Positions 7,201-13,903 of a stretch of DNA of 14,929 nt are shown piece after piece. The position numbers and the translations under genes were made by a program. The notes beneath the pieces are model-generated. The model did not search any database, was not told the DNA's origin, and saw only the letters and a program-made list of their open reading frames with translations. The DNA is from an uncultured Bacillota bacterium (lineage in GTDB: Bacteria; Bacillota_I; Bacilli_A; RF39; UBA660): contig CAMNHZ010000018.1 in NCBI GenBank assembly GCA_946540075.1, positions 1-14,929 of the forward strand, in the 5' to 3' direction. Numbering within the stretch: the stretch's first letter is position 1; every line of letters starts with the position of its first letter.

Positions 7201-7225
7201 GACTTTCTAATTAAGAAAGTCTTTT
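7201..7225 (+). terminator. Bidirectional terminator between rnjA and the histidine kinase gene
   Basis: GACTTTCT (7201-7208) and AGAAAGTC (7214-7221) form an 8-bp stem with a 5-base loop, followed by TTTT on the plus strand. On the minus strand the hairpin is followed by a T-rich stretch, so it can serve both convergent genes. Confidence 0.8.
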
Positions 7226-7226
7226 C

Positions 7227-8477
7227 TTATGCCATCTTACTAAGTGGTAACAACATTGTAACTGTTGTTCCTTTACCTAATATAGAATCATATATTAATT
7301 TACCATCATGAGCTTCTACTATTTCATATGATAGTGACACACCTAAACCAGTCCCATTTACTTTTGTCGTATAAAATGGTTCTCTTATATGAGCAAGTAC
7401 ATCACTATTCATACCCTCTCCATTGTCATTAATTACTAATTTAAAATTATTATTATCCACTGTAGTTATTATACTTATAGTCCCATCAATAGAAGTTGCT
7501 TCAATACTATTTTTAATCAAGTTTATAATAACTTGCGTCAATCTATTATAATCTCCATTAATATATATATCATCATCAACTAAATCAACAATACATTCTA
7601 TTCCTTTCTTTTTCATTAAACCTTTTAAATTGCTTGATACATCATCTATTAACATATTAATATCAATTTCTTCTTTTTCAATTATAATATTATTCATACA
7701 TAAAAAGTCTTGAAGTAAAACTAATGTATGATCAATTTCTTTTTTCATAATTGGAATATATTTTTTATACTTATCAATATTATTTTCATCATACATATCT
7801 AAATATCCCTTGCAAACTGCGATTGGATTTTTTATCTCATGAGTAATTCTAAATAATGAACCTCTTATCTGTTTATCCTGTTCTAACTCCTTATAACTTA
7901 AATGATATCTTAGTATTTCTTCAAATTCATTAAATAACATAACAATAAAATATGTTAGTACATAAAACATTATAAGTAATATAAATAATAATTTAAAACT
8001 AATAAAGAATTCATAATTATTATTTGTTTTTAAAAAGATTACGATCAAGAAAAATAATGTTTTTATCATCAACATCTGACTAACAAATAAATAATAATTT
8101 TTCAAATTCTTTTTGCACATAAAGTATAAATATAAAACAAAATAGATTAAATATTCAATTATAAATATATATAAATAGCCACCAAACATATTCATATAAT
8201 ATACGATTGCAAGTGCTGAAATTATTAGTGCGGTTATACCCCTTTTTCTTGTATATGAAATTATTATTGGAATATTAACTATTAATATTGTTGTTTTAAA
8301 AAAATAATTATTCGTATACTTTAAACATAAGTATTCCGATGACAATAATGTTAAATCTAAGAATAGATTATTTATCTTCTTATTTGTATTTTTACTATAA
8401 GTCAAATAAAATAAATACACCAAAAGTGGGAATAATATATAAATCATATGTAATATCATTGTTTCGAACCAATTCAT
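7227..8477 (-). CDS. Membrane sensor histidine kinase, orphan
   Basis: A 416-residue two-component kinase. Residues 8-185 hold about six hydrophobic helices with short loops (about 8-28, 62-76, 81-98, 101-121, 128-150, 160-183) and no large extracellular sensor domain. The signal is therefore probably sensed within the membrane or by a partner. The dimerisation/phospho-acceptor helix has ITHEIKNPIAV (211-221, His213). The ATPase domain shows the N box QVIINLIKNSIEA (315-327), the G1 box NDNGEGM (350-356), the F box EPFYTT (366-371) and the G2 box GTGLGVSLSY (375-384). All are intact, so it should be active. The layout, several helices then a compact kinase core, resembles the KinB/KinD-like sporulation kinases in a general way only. 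No response regulator is adjacent. ATG 8477 follows GAGGTG. Upstream lie three Spo0A-like boxes. Confidence 0.88.
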   Translation of the reverse strand: MNWFETMILHMIYILFPLLVYLFYLTYSKNTNKKINNLFLDLTLLSSEYLCLKYTNNYFFKTTILIVNIPIIISYTRKRGITALIISALAIVYYMNMFGGYLYIFIIEYLIYFVLYLYFMCKKNLKNYYLFVSQMLMIKTLFFLIVIFLKTNNNYEFFISFKLLFILLIMFYVLTYFIVMLFNEFEEILRYHLSYKELEQDKQIRGSLFRITHEIKNPIAVCKGYLDMYDENNIDKYKKYIPIMKKEIDHTLVLLQDFLCMNNIIIEKEEIDINMLIDDVSSNLKGLMKKKGIECIVDLVDDDIYINGDYNRLTQVIINLIKNSIEATSIDGTISIITTVDNNNFKLVINDNGEGMNSDVLAHIREPFYTTKVNGTGLGVSLSYEIVEAHDGKLIYDSILGKGTTVTMLLPLSKMA

Positions 8478-8513
8478 AAACTTTCACCTCAATTATATTG
8501 TACATAATAGTTT

Positions 8514-8550
8514 TGTCGAATTTTGTCGAATAATGAAAAAAAGTGACGAA
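8514..8550. promoter_or_regulatory. Three phased Spo0A-box-like sites upstream of the histidine kinase
   Basis: TGTCGAA occurs at 8514-8520 and 8524-8530, and TGACGAA at 8544-8550, all in the same orientation, with starts 10 and 20 bases apart (one and two helical turns). The known Spo0A box is TGNCGAA, with TGTCGAA the best form. On the transcribed minus strand the first box provides TCGACA, which lies 16 bases from a TATAAT at 8497-8492; a second possible -10, TATTAT, is at 8509-8504. Overlap of a box with the -35 region is the arrangement used at Spo0A-activated sigma-A promoters such as spoIIG. The third box sits within the terminator of the preceding gene and may be chance. Confidence 0.5.
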
Positions 8551-8563
8551 ATATCACTTTTTT
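8536..8563 (-). terminator. Terminator of the EIIB-like gene
   Basis: AAAAAAGTGA (8537-8546) pairs with TCACTTTTTT (8554-8563) around a 7-base loop. In the minus direction a T-run follows the stem. The stop codon TGA (8556-8554) is part of the stem. Confidence 0.8.
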
Positions 8564-8871
8564 AAATCTTTTATATATTTTTCTATCTGTTTTACATCGT
8601 TTCCTAAAATAATTTTTAATTCGTTTTCTATTTCAACAATTCCTTTAGCCCCTAATTTTTGAATTGCATCTTTATTTACAATTGTTACATCCTTTAATTT
8701 TACTATAAATCTAGATTTTTGAAATTCATAATCTAAGATATTACTTTTACCACCTAAATAACTTACTAATTTATTAGTTTCTAATTTAAAATCTTTCTTT
8801 TTTGATTTAACAATTGCGATTGCGACTACAATTAAAACTATTATTATTACTATATATTGTAAATAAACCAT
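8554..8871 (-). CDS. Membrane-anchored PTS EIIB-like domain lacking the phospho-cysteine
   Basis: A 105-residue protein. Residues 4-21 (LQYIVIIIVLIVVAIAIV) are a single membrane helix followed by a KSKKK stop-transfer, so the rest is cytoplasmic. Residues 31-105 match the glucose-family EIIB fold: LVSYLGGKSNI (35-45), the strand around RFIVKLKD (54-61), INKxAIQKLGAKGIVEIENELKIILG-like text (65-90) and a C-terminal helix. In active EIIB the phosphorylated Cys is in D-A-C-I-T-R. Here the aligned residues are E-F-Q-K-S-R, with Gln51 in the Cys position, so phosphoryl transfer is not expected. No EIIC or EIIA is nearby. The start is ATG 8871, with GGTG 6 bases upstream; a TTG at 8883 has no ribosome site. 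It may bind a PTS partner or act as a regulator, but that is inference. Confidence 0.75.
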   Translation of the reverse strand: MVYLQYIVIIIVLIVVAIAIVKSKKKDFKLETNKLVSYLGGKSNILDYEFQKSRFIVKLKDVTIVNKDAIQKLGAKGIVEIENELKIILGNDVKQIEKYIKDLKK

Positions 8872-8887
8872 CTTTATCACCAAAATA

Positions 8888-8893
8888 ATTATA
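8888..8893 (-). promoter_or_regulatory. -10 element of the EIIB-like gene
   Basis: A perfect TATAAT (8893-8888, minus strand) lies 16 bases before the ATG. The matching -35 position (about 8916-8911) reads TATTAT and is weak. The transcript leader would be very short. Confidence 0.4.
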
Positions 8894-8932
8894 CTACATT
8901 TTAAAAAAAAATAATAGTTTTTTTAACTTTTA

Positions 8933-8961
8933 TTGTATAAACAACTTATTTAGTGTAATAT
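8933..8961 (+). promoter_or_regulatory. Promoter of the SEDS glycosyltransferase gene
   Basis: TTGTAT (8933-8938), a 17-base spacer and TAATAT (8956-8961), 17 bases before the ATG, with AGGTGA in between. Confidence 0.55.
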
Positions 8962-8978
8962 ATTTAATAGGTGATTTT

Positions 8979-10109
8979 ATGAAAAATATATCAAAATATA
9001 AAGTTGATAAATTTATATTAATACCACTTATTTTACTAGCGGCTATAAGTGTTGTTACTATATTTAGTGCGCAACATTTATTAACTAATAGTGGGAATTT
9101 AGCGCTCCGTCAATTTATATGGTATTTACTTGGATTTGGATTAGCTTATTTTATTATGTTTCTTGGTAATGATTATATATATGATCATGCTTGGATTTTA
9201 TACATAATTGGTGTTATATCTTTATTTTTATTACTTATTTTTGGAACACCTATTAATGATGCTAAATGTTGGTTTACACTTCCTTTTAATCTAGGAACTA
9301 TTCAACCTAGTGAATTTATGAAAATAATTCTAATTATTACATTAGGAACAGTTATCAACGAATTTAATGAAGATTTTCCTAATCCTACTTTATTAGAAGA
9401 ATTTAAATTTCTTATTAAAGTTATGATTATTGTATTTATACCAGGATTATTAACCTTTTTACAACCTGATACTGGTGTTGTTCTTATTTATTTATTAATT
9501 ACTTTTGTAATGCTGTTTATTTCGGGTATAAGATATCGTTGGTTTTTAATCGCCTTTGGTGTGCTATTTGGTGCTATTGCTTTAGTACTTAGTGTTTATT
9601 TTATAAGTCAAGATTTATTTGTAAATATATTTGGAACAAGTTTTTTCTTACGTGTAGATAGATTACTAGATTGGTCTAGTCAGTCTGGTTATCAATTAGA
9701 AAATGGTATAACAGCAATTGGATCTGGAAGTATTTTTGGAAGCGGATTAGCTAAAACACCCGTTTACTTCCCAGAACCTCAAACTGATTTTATCTTTGCC
9801 GTTTATTCTTCAAATTTTGGATTTATAGGTTCAATCATACTAATTTTACTAATTACTTTCTTTGATATTAAACTAATAAGTATAGCAATTAAGAATCGTT
9901 CTAATAAAAGTAAATATGTAATAGCTGGTATTTTAGGAATGCTTATATACCAACAACTTCAAAACATTGGTATGACTATTGGCATCATGCCAATAACTGG
10001 TATTACATTACCATTTATAAGTTATGGAGGATCTAGTTTACTTTCTTATATGATAATGGCTGGTATTATATTTAATATATCTAATGAATCACTTAGATAT
10101 ACAAACTAA
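8979..10109 (+). CDS. rodA: SEDS peptidoglycan glycosyltransferase, RodA/FtsW family
   Basis: Polytopic membrane enzyme that polymerises lipid II into glycan strands with a class B PBP partner. The 376 residues hold about ten hydrophobic helices. Family marks: IQPSEFMKI (108-116), FLQPDTGVVLIYL (160-172), YQLENGITAIGSGSIFGSGL (238-257), PEPQTDFIFAV (265-275) and the C-terminal GIMPITGITLPFISYGGSS (335-353). The catalytic-loop Asp is D270 in TDFIFA. Right after it most homologues have an acidic E-E-L-G segment; here it is SSNFG (277-281), an unusual replacement. Length and the short N-terminus favour RodA over FtsW, but the two cannot be separated surely, and SpoVE is also possible. ATG 8979 has AGGTGA upstream. 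The gene stands alone, ending in a bidirectional terminator. No PBP gene is adjacent. Confidence 0.88.
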   Translation: MKNISKYKVDKFILIPLILLAAISVVTIFSAQHLLTNSGNLALRQFIWYLLGFGLAYFIMFLGNDYIYDHAWILYIIGVISLFLLLIFGTPINDAKCWFTLPFNLGTIQPSEFMKIILIITLGTVINEFNEDFPNPTLLEEFKFLIKVMIIVFIPGLLTFLQPDTGVVLIYLLITFVMLFISGIRYRWFLIAFGVLFGAIALVLSVYFISQDLFVNIFGTSFFLRVDRLLDWSSQSGYQLENGITAIGSGSIFGSGLAKTPVYFPEPQTDFIFAVYSSNFGFIGSIILILLITFFDIKLISIAIKNRSNKSKYVIAGILGMLIYQQLQNIGMTIGIMPITGITLPFISYGGSSLLSYMIMAGIIFNISNESLRYTN

Positions 10110-10137
10110 AAAGAGTGTCCCCTTTAAACACTCTTTT
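10109..10137. terminator. Bidirectional terminator between rodA-like gene and the coiled-coil gene
   Basis: AAAAGAGTGT (10109-10118) and ACACTCTTTT (10128-10137) form a 10-bp stem with a 9-base loop. A-tract on the left and T-tract on the right let it work in both directions. It includes the last base of the plus-strand stop and the stop codon of the minus-strand gene. Confidence 0.88.
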
Positions 10138-10438
10138 ATGATGGCTTATTTTTAGATCGAATAAGGCGTTTTTCTTTTGTTTTTTCTAATTCTTTTTCTT
10201 TTGATTCATTATTTATAATAGAATCATCAACAACTTTTGCCATCTCACTTGGAACTTTATTTACCACACTAGCCATATCGGGAAAGAATTTTATAACTCT
10301 TTCTTTCACGTCATTTGTAAGTCCTTTTGAAACTATATCTGATTTGAGTTTTAATAAATCCATTAACTCAGTTCTTATTTCTTTTAATCTTGCATTAATA
10401 CTTTCAATTGCAGACTCATTCCTATACATATCATCCAT
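10136..10438 (-). CDS. Small hypothetical coiled-coil protein
   Basis: A soluble 100-residue protein without signal peptide or membrane helix. Residues 8-38 (ESAIESINARLKEIRTELMDLLKLKSDIV) form a heptad-like helix, probably a coiled coil. 40-75 is a second helical part (NDVKERVIKFF, EMAKVVDD), and the tail (78-100) is strongly charged, ending KRLIRSKNKPS. The start is ATG 10438, since CCTCCT at 10445-10450 (AGGAGG on the coding strand) sits 6 bases upstream. An in-frame extension to 10474 has no ribosome site and crosses the promoter. I do not recognise the family. It is monocistronic and divergent from the lipoprotein gene, so it may share regulation through the palindromes between them. Confidence 0.7.
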   Translation of the reverse strand: MDDMYRNESAIESINARLKEIRTELMDLLKLKSDIVSKGLTNDVKERVIKFFPDMASVVNKVPSEMAKVVDDSIINNESKEKELEKTKEKRLIRSKNKPS

Positions 10439-10462
10439 AGTTTCCCTCCTTATTCTAAAATC

Positions 10463-10471
10463 ATTGTAGCA
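10463..10471 (-). promoter_or_regulatory. Extended -10 promoter element of the coiled-coil gene
   Basis: TG-C-TACAAT on the minus strand (10471-10463), about 24 bases before the ATG. No good -35 is seen at the proper spacing, so the TG extension probably compensates. Confidence 0.4.
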
Positions 10472-10490
10472 CAACTTTGTAAATATGAAT

Positions 10491-10515
10491 ACAATTATTT
10501 ACACAAAATAATTGT
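10491..10515. repeat. Inverted repeat in the divergent intergenic region
   Basis: ACAATTATTT (10491-10500) and AAATAATTGT (10506-10515) are perfect inverted copies around ACACA. No T-run follows in either direction, so it is more likely a protein-binding site or a leader hairpin than a terminator. Confidence 0.6.
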
Positions 10516-10516
10516 A

Positions 10517-10537
10517 GTTTACATTTTAAATGTAAAC
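10517..10537. promoter_or_regulatory. Palindromic operator candidate next to the lipoprotein promoter
   Basis: GTTTACATTT (10517-10526) and AAATGTAAAC (10528-10537) are perfect inverted arms around a single T. The site directly abuts the -35 hexamer at 10538. The spacing and symmetry suit a dimeric repressor or activator. I cannot name the regulator; it does not match the CopY/BlaI, LexA, Rex, Fur or PerR forms I know. Confidence 0.6.
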
Positions 10538-10566
10538 TTGAATATTCAATTATTAAATGATATATT
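10538..10566 (+). promoter_or_regulatory. Promoter of the lipoprotein gene
   Basis: TTGAAT (10538-10543), a 17-base spacer, TATATT (10561-10566), 19 bases before the ATG, with GTGAGGT as ribosome site in between. Confidence 0.6.
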
Positions 10567-10585
10567 TTTATTGTGAGGTAATGAT

Positions 10586-11032
10586 ATGAAAAAATTAATT
10601 ATTATATTTTTAACAGCCATTATAATAAGCGGGTGCGAAAGTAAAAGTGAAAAAGTCGTTTTTACGTGCAACTACAATTATAGTTTAGAGTTTTATGATG
10701 TTAATTCTTCAGTTTTAATATATACTAAAGATAATAATAGTATGAGTAAATATACTAATTCTGATGTATACAATGCAAAATGGGATGATGTAAATTCTGA
10801 TAAAATGTTAGAATCTCTTGAGAATAAGAAGAATGACTTTAAAACTTCTTTTGACACTACTGAATATGACATAACTACTAAAGGAAAAGATATATATCAA
10901 ACTATTAGTATAAATATGACTGACAATAATGTTAATAACTTCGATGAAAGTCTACTTGATAGTGGAAAAGTTTCTGTAAATAAGTATGTTAATTATTTAA
11001 TATCAAATGGTTATAATTGTACAAAAAAATAA
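10586..11032 (+). CDS. Small lipoprotein, function unknown
   Basis: A 148-residue secreted protein with a lipoprotein signal peptide: MKK, a hydrophobic core (LIIIFLTAIII, 4-14) and the lipobox ISGC with lipidated Cys17. The mature part is hydrophilic and rich in N, D, S, Y and T. It contains two more cysteines, C28 (FTCNYNY) and C145 near the C-terminus (YNCTKK), which could form a disulfide linking the ends. The general look, a short lipoprotein with a beta-rich domain, recalls DUF1307/YehR-like lipoproteins, but the similarity is only by eye. ATG 10586 is preceded by GAGGT. It is monocistronic, expressed behind a palindromic operator candidate, and convergent with the phosphomannomutase gene. 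The protein is anchored to the outer face of the membrane. Confidence 0.8.
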   Translation: MKKLIIIFLTAIIISGCESKSEKVVFTCNYNYSLEFYDVNSSVLIYTKDNNSMSKYTNSDVYNAKWDDVNSDKMLESLENKKNDFKTSFDTTEYDITTKGKDIYQTISINMTDNNVNNFDESLLDSGKVSVNKYVNYLISNGYNCTKK

Positions 11033-11050
11033 TTTAAAAATTGATTATAT

Positions 11051-11088
11051 AATAAAAGAATACAACTTAAACATTGTATTCTTTTATT
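11051..11088. terminator. Bidirectional terminator between lipoprotein and phosphomannomutase genes
   Basis: A perfect 15-bp stem (11051-11065 with 11074-11088) and an 8-base loop. T-rich ends on both strands suit both convergent genes. The minus-strand TAA (11069-11067) lies in the loop, and the last codons of that gene form one arm. Confidence 0.9.
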
Positions 11089-12440
11089 AATTGTATAAAT
11101 TCATCCTCTAATTCTTTAAGTCTATCATTAGTACTAGCTTCAAATCTAGCTGTTATGTTAGGACCTGTATTAGAAGCTCTAACAAGTGCCCAACCATCAT
11201 CAAATAATATCTTAACACCATCTATATCAAGTATTTTATATCCTTTGTTTATTGCATAATTCTTAATTTCGTCAATTACCTTAAATTTTAAATCATCACG
11301 TGATGCAAACTTTAATTCATTAGTAGAATAATATTTATTAATTCCCTCTAATAATTGTGAAACAGACTTATCTGTCTTAGATAGTATTTCAATCAATCTA
11401 AGCCCTCCGTACATACCAGAATCAAATCCCGGGAACTTATCATTGAAAAATACATGTCCTGAGAATTCACCACCAAATTTCAAATTATTATCAATAACTC
11501 CTGCTTTAGTATATGAATTTCCAGTTCTAGATACTATAGGAGTAGCACCTAACTTTACAATTTCATCTTCTAATGCTTTACTGCATTTTACATCATATAA
11601 AAATCTTTTATCATCTACTTTATTTACTAAATCACGAATTATAATAATCATATATTTATCTATAGGTATATAATTCCCTAACTCATCAACTATTCCTACT
11701 CTATCACCATCACCATCAAAACCAATACCAACATCTGCACCTATTTCTACTACACGTTTCTTTAATGCTTCCATATTACTTTCAACCGAAGGATCAGGAT
11801 GATGATTAGGAAAACTAGGATCAGATTTACCAAATAAAACATCTAAATCAATATTAAATTTACTATATAAATCTTTAGCAAAATAACTAGTAGTTGCATT
11901 CGCACAATCAATAACAACTTTTAATCTTCTATTTCCTAAAGATATAGAATTCTCAATCAACCTAAAATATTCATCTTTAATATCAAAACGAGTTAATTTC
12001 CCTTGGCCAACTTTAAAATTAAGAGCCTTAGTATAATTTTTAAACTCATTAATCATTTCACCTCTAGCATTACCTCGTTCGTCAAACGCTATCTTAAAAC
12101 CATTTTCATCCTTAGGATTATGACTTGCAGTAACCATCACTCCAGATGGAATTCCTAAATATATACAAGCATAATAATACATAGGAGTTGTACATAATCC
12201 TAAATATGTTACATCGACCCCTGTTCCCATTATTCCAAGTATTAAAGCCTCAGTTAAACTATTAGATGAAAATCTATTATCGTGTCCAACTACACATTTA
12301 GTTTTACCTAATTCTTGAATATAACTACCATAAGATTTACCAATTGTATAAGCTACATTTTCATCAATATCAGTAGGATATACTCCCCTTAAATCATATC
12401 CTCGAAATATAAAATCATTAATATTATTCGTAATTTCCAT
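11067..12440 (-). CDS. manB: Phosphomannomutase/phosphoglucomutase (alpha-D-phosphohexomutase family)
   Basis: Interconverts hexose 6-phosphate and 1-phosphate (mannose or glucose), supplying precursors for GDP-mannose or UDP-glucose used in envelope glycans; cytoplasmic. At 457 residues it has the PMM/PGM length. Four domain marks are in order: VMVTASHNPKDENGFK (101-116, phosphoserine Ser106), metal loop GFDGDGDRVGI (240-250), sugar-selective loop GGEFSGHVFF (323-332, Glu325 and Ser327), and phosphate loop VRASNTGPNITARFEA (420-435). GEFSGH is shared by dual-specificity PMM/PGM enzymes such as AlgC, while glucosamine mutase (GlmM) differs here. Substrate choice cannot be fixed from sequence. 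ATG 12440 lies 1 base after the stop of the DUF1003 gene, with GGGAG upstream, so the two form an operon. Confidence 0.9.
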   Translation of the reverse strand: MEITNNINDFIFRGYDLRGVYPTDIDENVAYTIGKSYGSYIQELGKTKCVVGHDNRFSSNSLTEALILGIMGTGVDVTYLGLCTTPMYYYACIYLGIPSGVMVTASHNPKDENGFKIAFDERGNARGEMINEFKNYTKALNFKVGQGKLTRFDIKDEYFRLIENSISLGNRRLKVVIDCANATTSYFAKDLYSKFNIDLDVLFGKSDPSFPNHHPDPSVESNMEALKKRVVEIGADVGIGFDGDGDRVGIVDELGNYIPIDKYMIIIIRDLVNKVDDKRFLYDVKCSKALEDEIVKLGATPIVSRTGNSYTKAGVIDNNLKFGGEFSGHVFFNDKFPGFDSGMYGGLRLIEILSKTDKSVSQLLEGINKYYSTNELKFASRDDLKFKVIDEIKNYAINKGYKILDIDGVKILFDDGWALVRASNTGPNITARFEASTNDRLKELEDEFIQLIKEYNV

Positions 12441-12441
12441 G

Positions 12442-12966
12442 TTATTCTCCCTTACCTTTATTCATATTCATAATTTTTTCTTGATTATCTAATATTTTAT
12501 CCATCTTATCATGTAATTCTTCAAGAATTAATTCACTTTTTAAATCAATTCTATAATCATTTTGATTTCTCAAACTATCCTTAGCAGCTTGTCTATTTTG
12601 ACTCATCATAATAATAGGTGCCTGTAATGCGGCTATACAAGATAACACTAAATTTAACAAAATAAATGGATATGGATCTATCTCATTTCCACTAGATAAT
12701 ATCAATGTATTAAACACTATCCAGAATATTAGAAAAAATGTAAAACCAAATATAAAACCCCAACTTCCTGCAATAGCGGATAACTTATCAGCAAGCCTAT
12801 CACCAAAAGTCATAGTTGCATCTTCTTGTTTATCTATATCTATTGCGATTGGTTTATCAACTAATAAATCTAATAATTCTTCTTCATCAGCAGATTCTAA
12901 CTTATTATCCCTAAGTAACATTTGAACAATATCTTTTTTTGTCATAACTTTTTTATTATTATCCAT
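12442..12966 (-). CDS. DUF1003 family membrane protein
   Basis: A 174-residue protein with the DUF1003 core. Residues 1-65 are cytoplasmic and charged. The first membrane helix is about 68-90 (GSWGFIFGFTFFLIFWIVFNTLI), a short loop carries the family motif DPYPFILLNL (97-106), and the second helix continues to APIIMMSQNR (116-125). The C-terminal helix QAAKDSLRNQNDYRIDLKSELILEELHDKMD is typical of the family and probably coiled. The molecular function of DUF1003 is not known to me. Start: ATG 12966, preceded by AGAGAGTGA, which is a weak ribosome site; an in-frame GTG at 12975 inside that site is less likely. It is the first gene of a two-gene operon with the phosphohexomutase. Confidence 0.85.
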   Translation of the reverse strand: MDNNKKVMTKKDIVQMLLRDNKLESADEEELLDLLVDKPIAIDIDKQEDATMTFGDRLADKLSAIAGSWGFIFGFTFFLIFWIVFNTLILSSGNEIDPYPFILLNLVLSCIAALQAPIIMMSQNRQAAKDSLRNQNDYRIDLKSELILEELHDKMDKILDNQEKIMNMNKGKGE

Positions 12967-12990
12967 ATTTATCACTCTCTATCTTATAAC

Positions 12991-12999
12991 ATTATAGCA
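12991..12999 (-). promoter_or_regulatory. Extended -10 promoter of the DUF1003-manB operon
   Basis: TG-C-TATAAT on the minus strand (12999-12991), 24 bases before the ATG. The -35 region is poor (a GACAAA-like hexamer at about 13019-13014), so this looks like an extended -10 promoter. Confidence 0.5.
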
Positions 13000-13047
13000 C
13001 AAATAACCAAAATTTTGTCGTTAATTAATAATTATCCCTTATATTTT

Positions 13048-13075
13048 TTGACATAATTTTAATTATTCATATCAT
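13048..13075 (+). promoter_or_regulatory. Promoter of the sortase-like gene
   Basis: Consensus TTGACA (13048-13053), a 16-base spacer, TATCAT (13070-13075), about 40 bases before the ATG. Confidence 0.6.
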
Positions 13076-13115
13076 ATTATAATAAATATAAGTTATCAAA
13101 GAATTGGTGATAAAT

Positions 13116-13814
13116 ATGATAAAAAAAATTATTAAATCTATAATAATTCTATCTATTATTAGTTTTACTATTTATAAGTATAATTATAAAATTAACACTA
13201 ATCATTTTATAATTATAAATAATCAAATTACAAGTAATAAACCTAACACTACTAACATCAATATAGAAACTCTAAAAAGAAAGTATAATAACGACGATAT
13301 TGTTGGATACTTAGAAATACCTGATGTATTATCCACAGTAGTTCTTCAAACTAATAATAATCAATATTATCTTAATCATGATAATTATAAAAATATAAAT
13401 AAAAAAGGAGCAATATTCTTAGATTACCGAGTTAATATAGGAGATAATAAATTACTAATATATGGCCATAGTGGTGAAGAAAAAGATCTACCTTTCTTAG
13501 CCCTAAATAATTATCAAAATGAAAATTTTTATAAAAAACATAATAAGATATATTTATATACTAATGATAAAATCTATACTTATAAAATATTTTCTAGTTA
13601 TATTGAAAACAATGACTTCGATTATGTTAATCTTAAAAACTTTAATGGTCTTAGTTGGAAGCAACACTTAAATAAATTAAAAAATAAATCAAAATATGAT
13701 ACAGATACCAATATATCAAATGATTCAAAAATAATAATACTACAAACTTGCAATATTAATAATAAAAAACATAATGGATATCAATTAGTAATTGGTGTTT
13801 TGATAAATAATTAA
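13116..13814 (+). CDS. Sortase family protein (class B-like) lacking the catalytic arginine
   Basis: A 232-residue protein with an N-terminal membrane anchor (about 4-21, IIKSIIILSIISFTIYKY) and an extracellular sortase domain. Family marks: VGYLEIPDVLSTVVLQ (63-78), YYLNHDNYKNINKKGAIFLDYR (84-105), LLIYGHS (113-119, catalytic His118), then IIILQTCNI (206-214, catalytic Cys212). The YLNHD / GAIFLDYR / YGH pattern is that of SrtB. The third catalytic residue, Arg, normally starts the strand R-[LFY]-V-V after the Cys. Here that strand reads YQLVIGVLI, with Gln223 in its place (codon CAA). The start is ATG 13116 with GGTGAT before it; a TTG at 13104 precedes the ribosome site. No LPxTG- or NPxTN-type substrate is encoded nearby. 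It may be slow, altered or inactive. Confidence 0.85.
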   Translation: MIKKIIKSIIILSIISFTIYKYNYKINTNHFIIINNQITSNKPNTTNINIETLKRKYNNDDIVGYLEIPDVLSTVVLQTNNNQYYLNHDNYKNINKKGAIFLDYRVNIGDNKLLIYGHSGEEKDLPFLALNNYQNENFYKKHNKIYLYTNDKIYTYKIFSSYIENNDFDYVNLKNFNGLSWKQHLNKLKNKSKYDTDTNISNDSKIIILQTCNINNKKHNGYQLVIGVLINN

Positions 13815-13903
13815 AATTTATATGATGAAAAGTATACTATACACTTGCCTTTACACTTTTTTAACTTTTTTCTCTTTTTATATAGTGTTTTTTTATTAAA
13901 ATA

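Noticed and set aside
8511..8530. Tandem ttttgtcgaa read as a simple short repeat or phage/attachment direct repeat
   Set aside because: Only two copies, no mobile gene nearby, and the sequence matches a known regulator box plus a promoter -35, which is a better explanation.
10439..10474. N-terminal extension of the coiled-coil protein (MCYNDFRIRRET)
   Set aside because: It would read through the AGGAGG site at 10445-10450 and the promoter element, and has no ribosome site of its own.
11074..11259. Plus-strand open frame of 61 codons
   Set aside because: It lies entirely antisense to the well-supported phosphohexomutase gene, has low-complexity serine/leucine content, and has no ribosome site.
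11443..11673. Plus-strand open frame of 76 codons
   Set aside because: Antisense to the same gene across its conserved metal and sugar loops, with no ribosome site or recognisable domain.
13815..13903. Terminator for the sortase-like gene
   Set aside because: Short complementary pieces (ACTATA with TATAGT, AAAAGT with ACTTTT) exist, but the stems are weak and the loops too long for a confident call.
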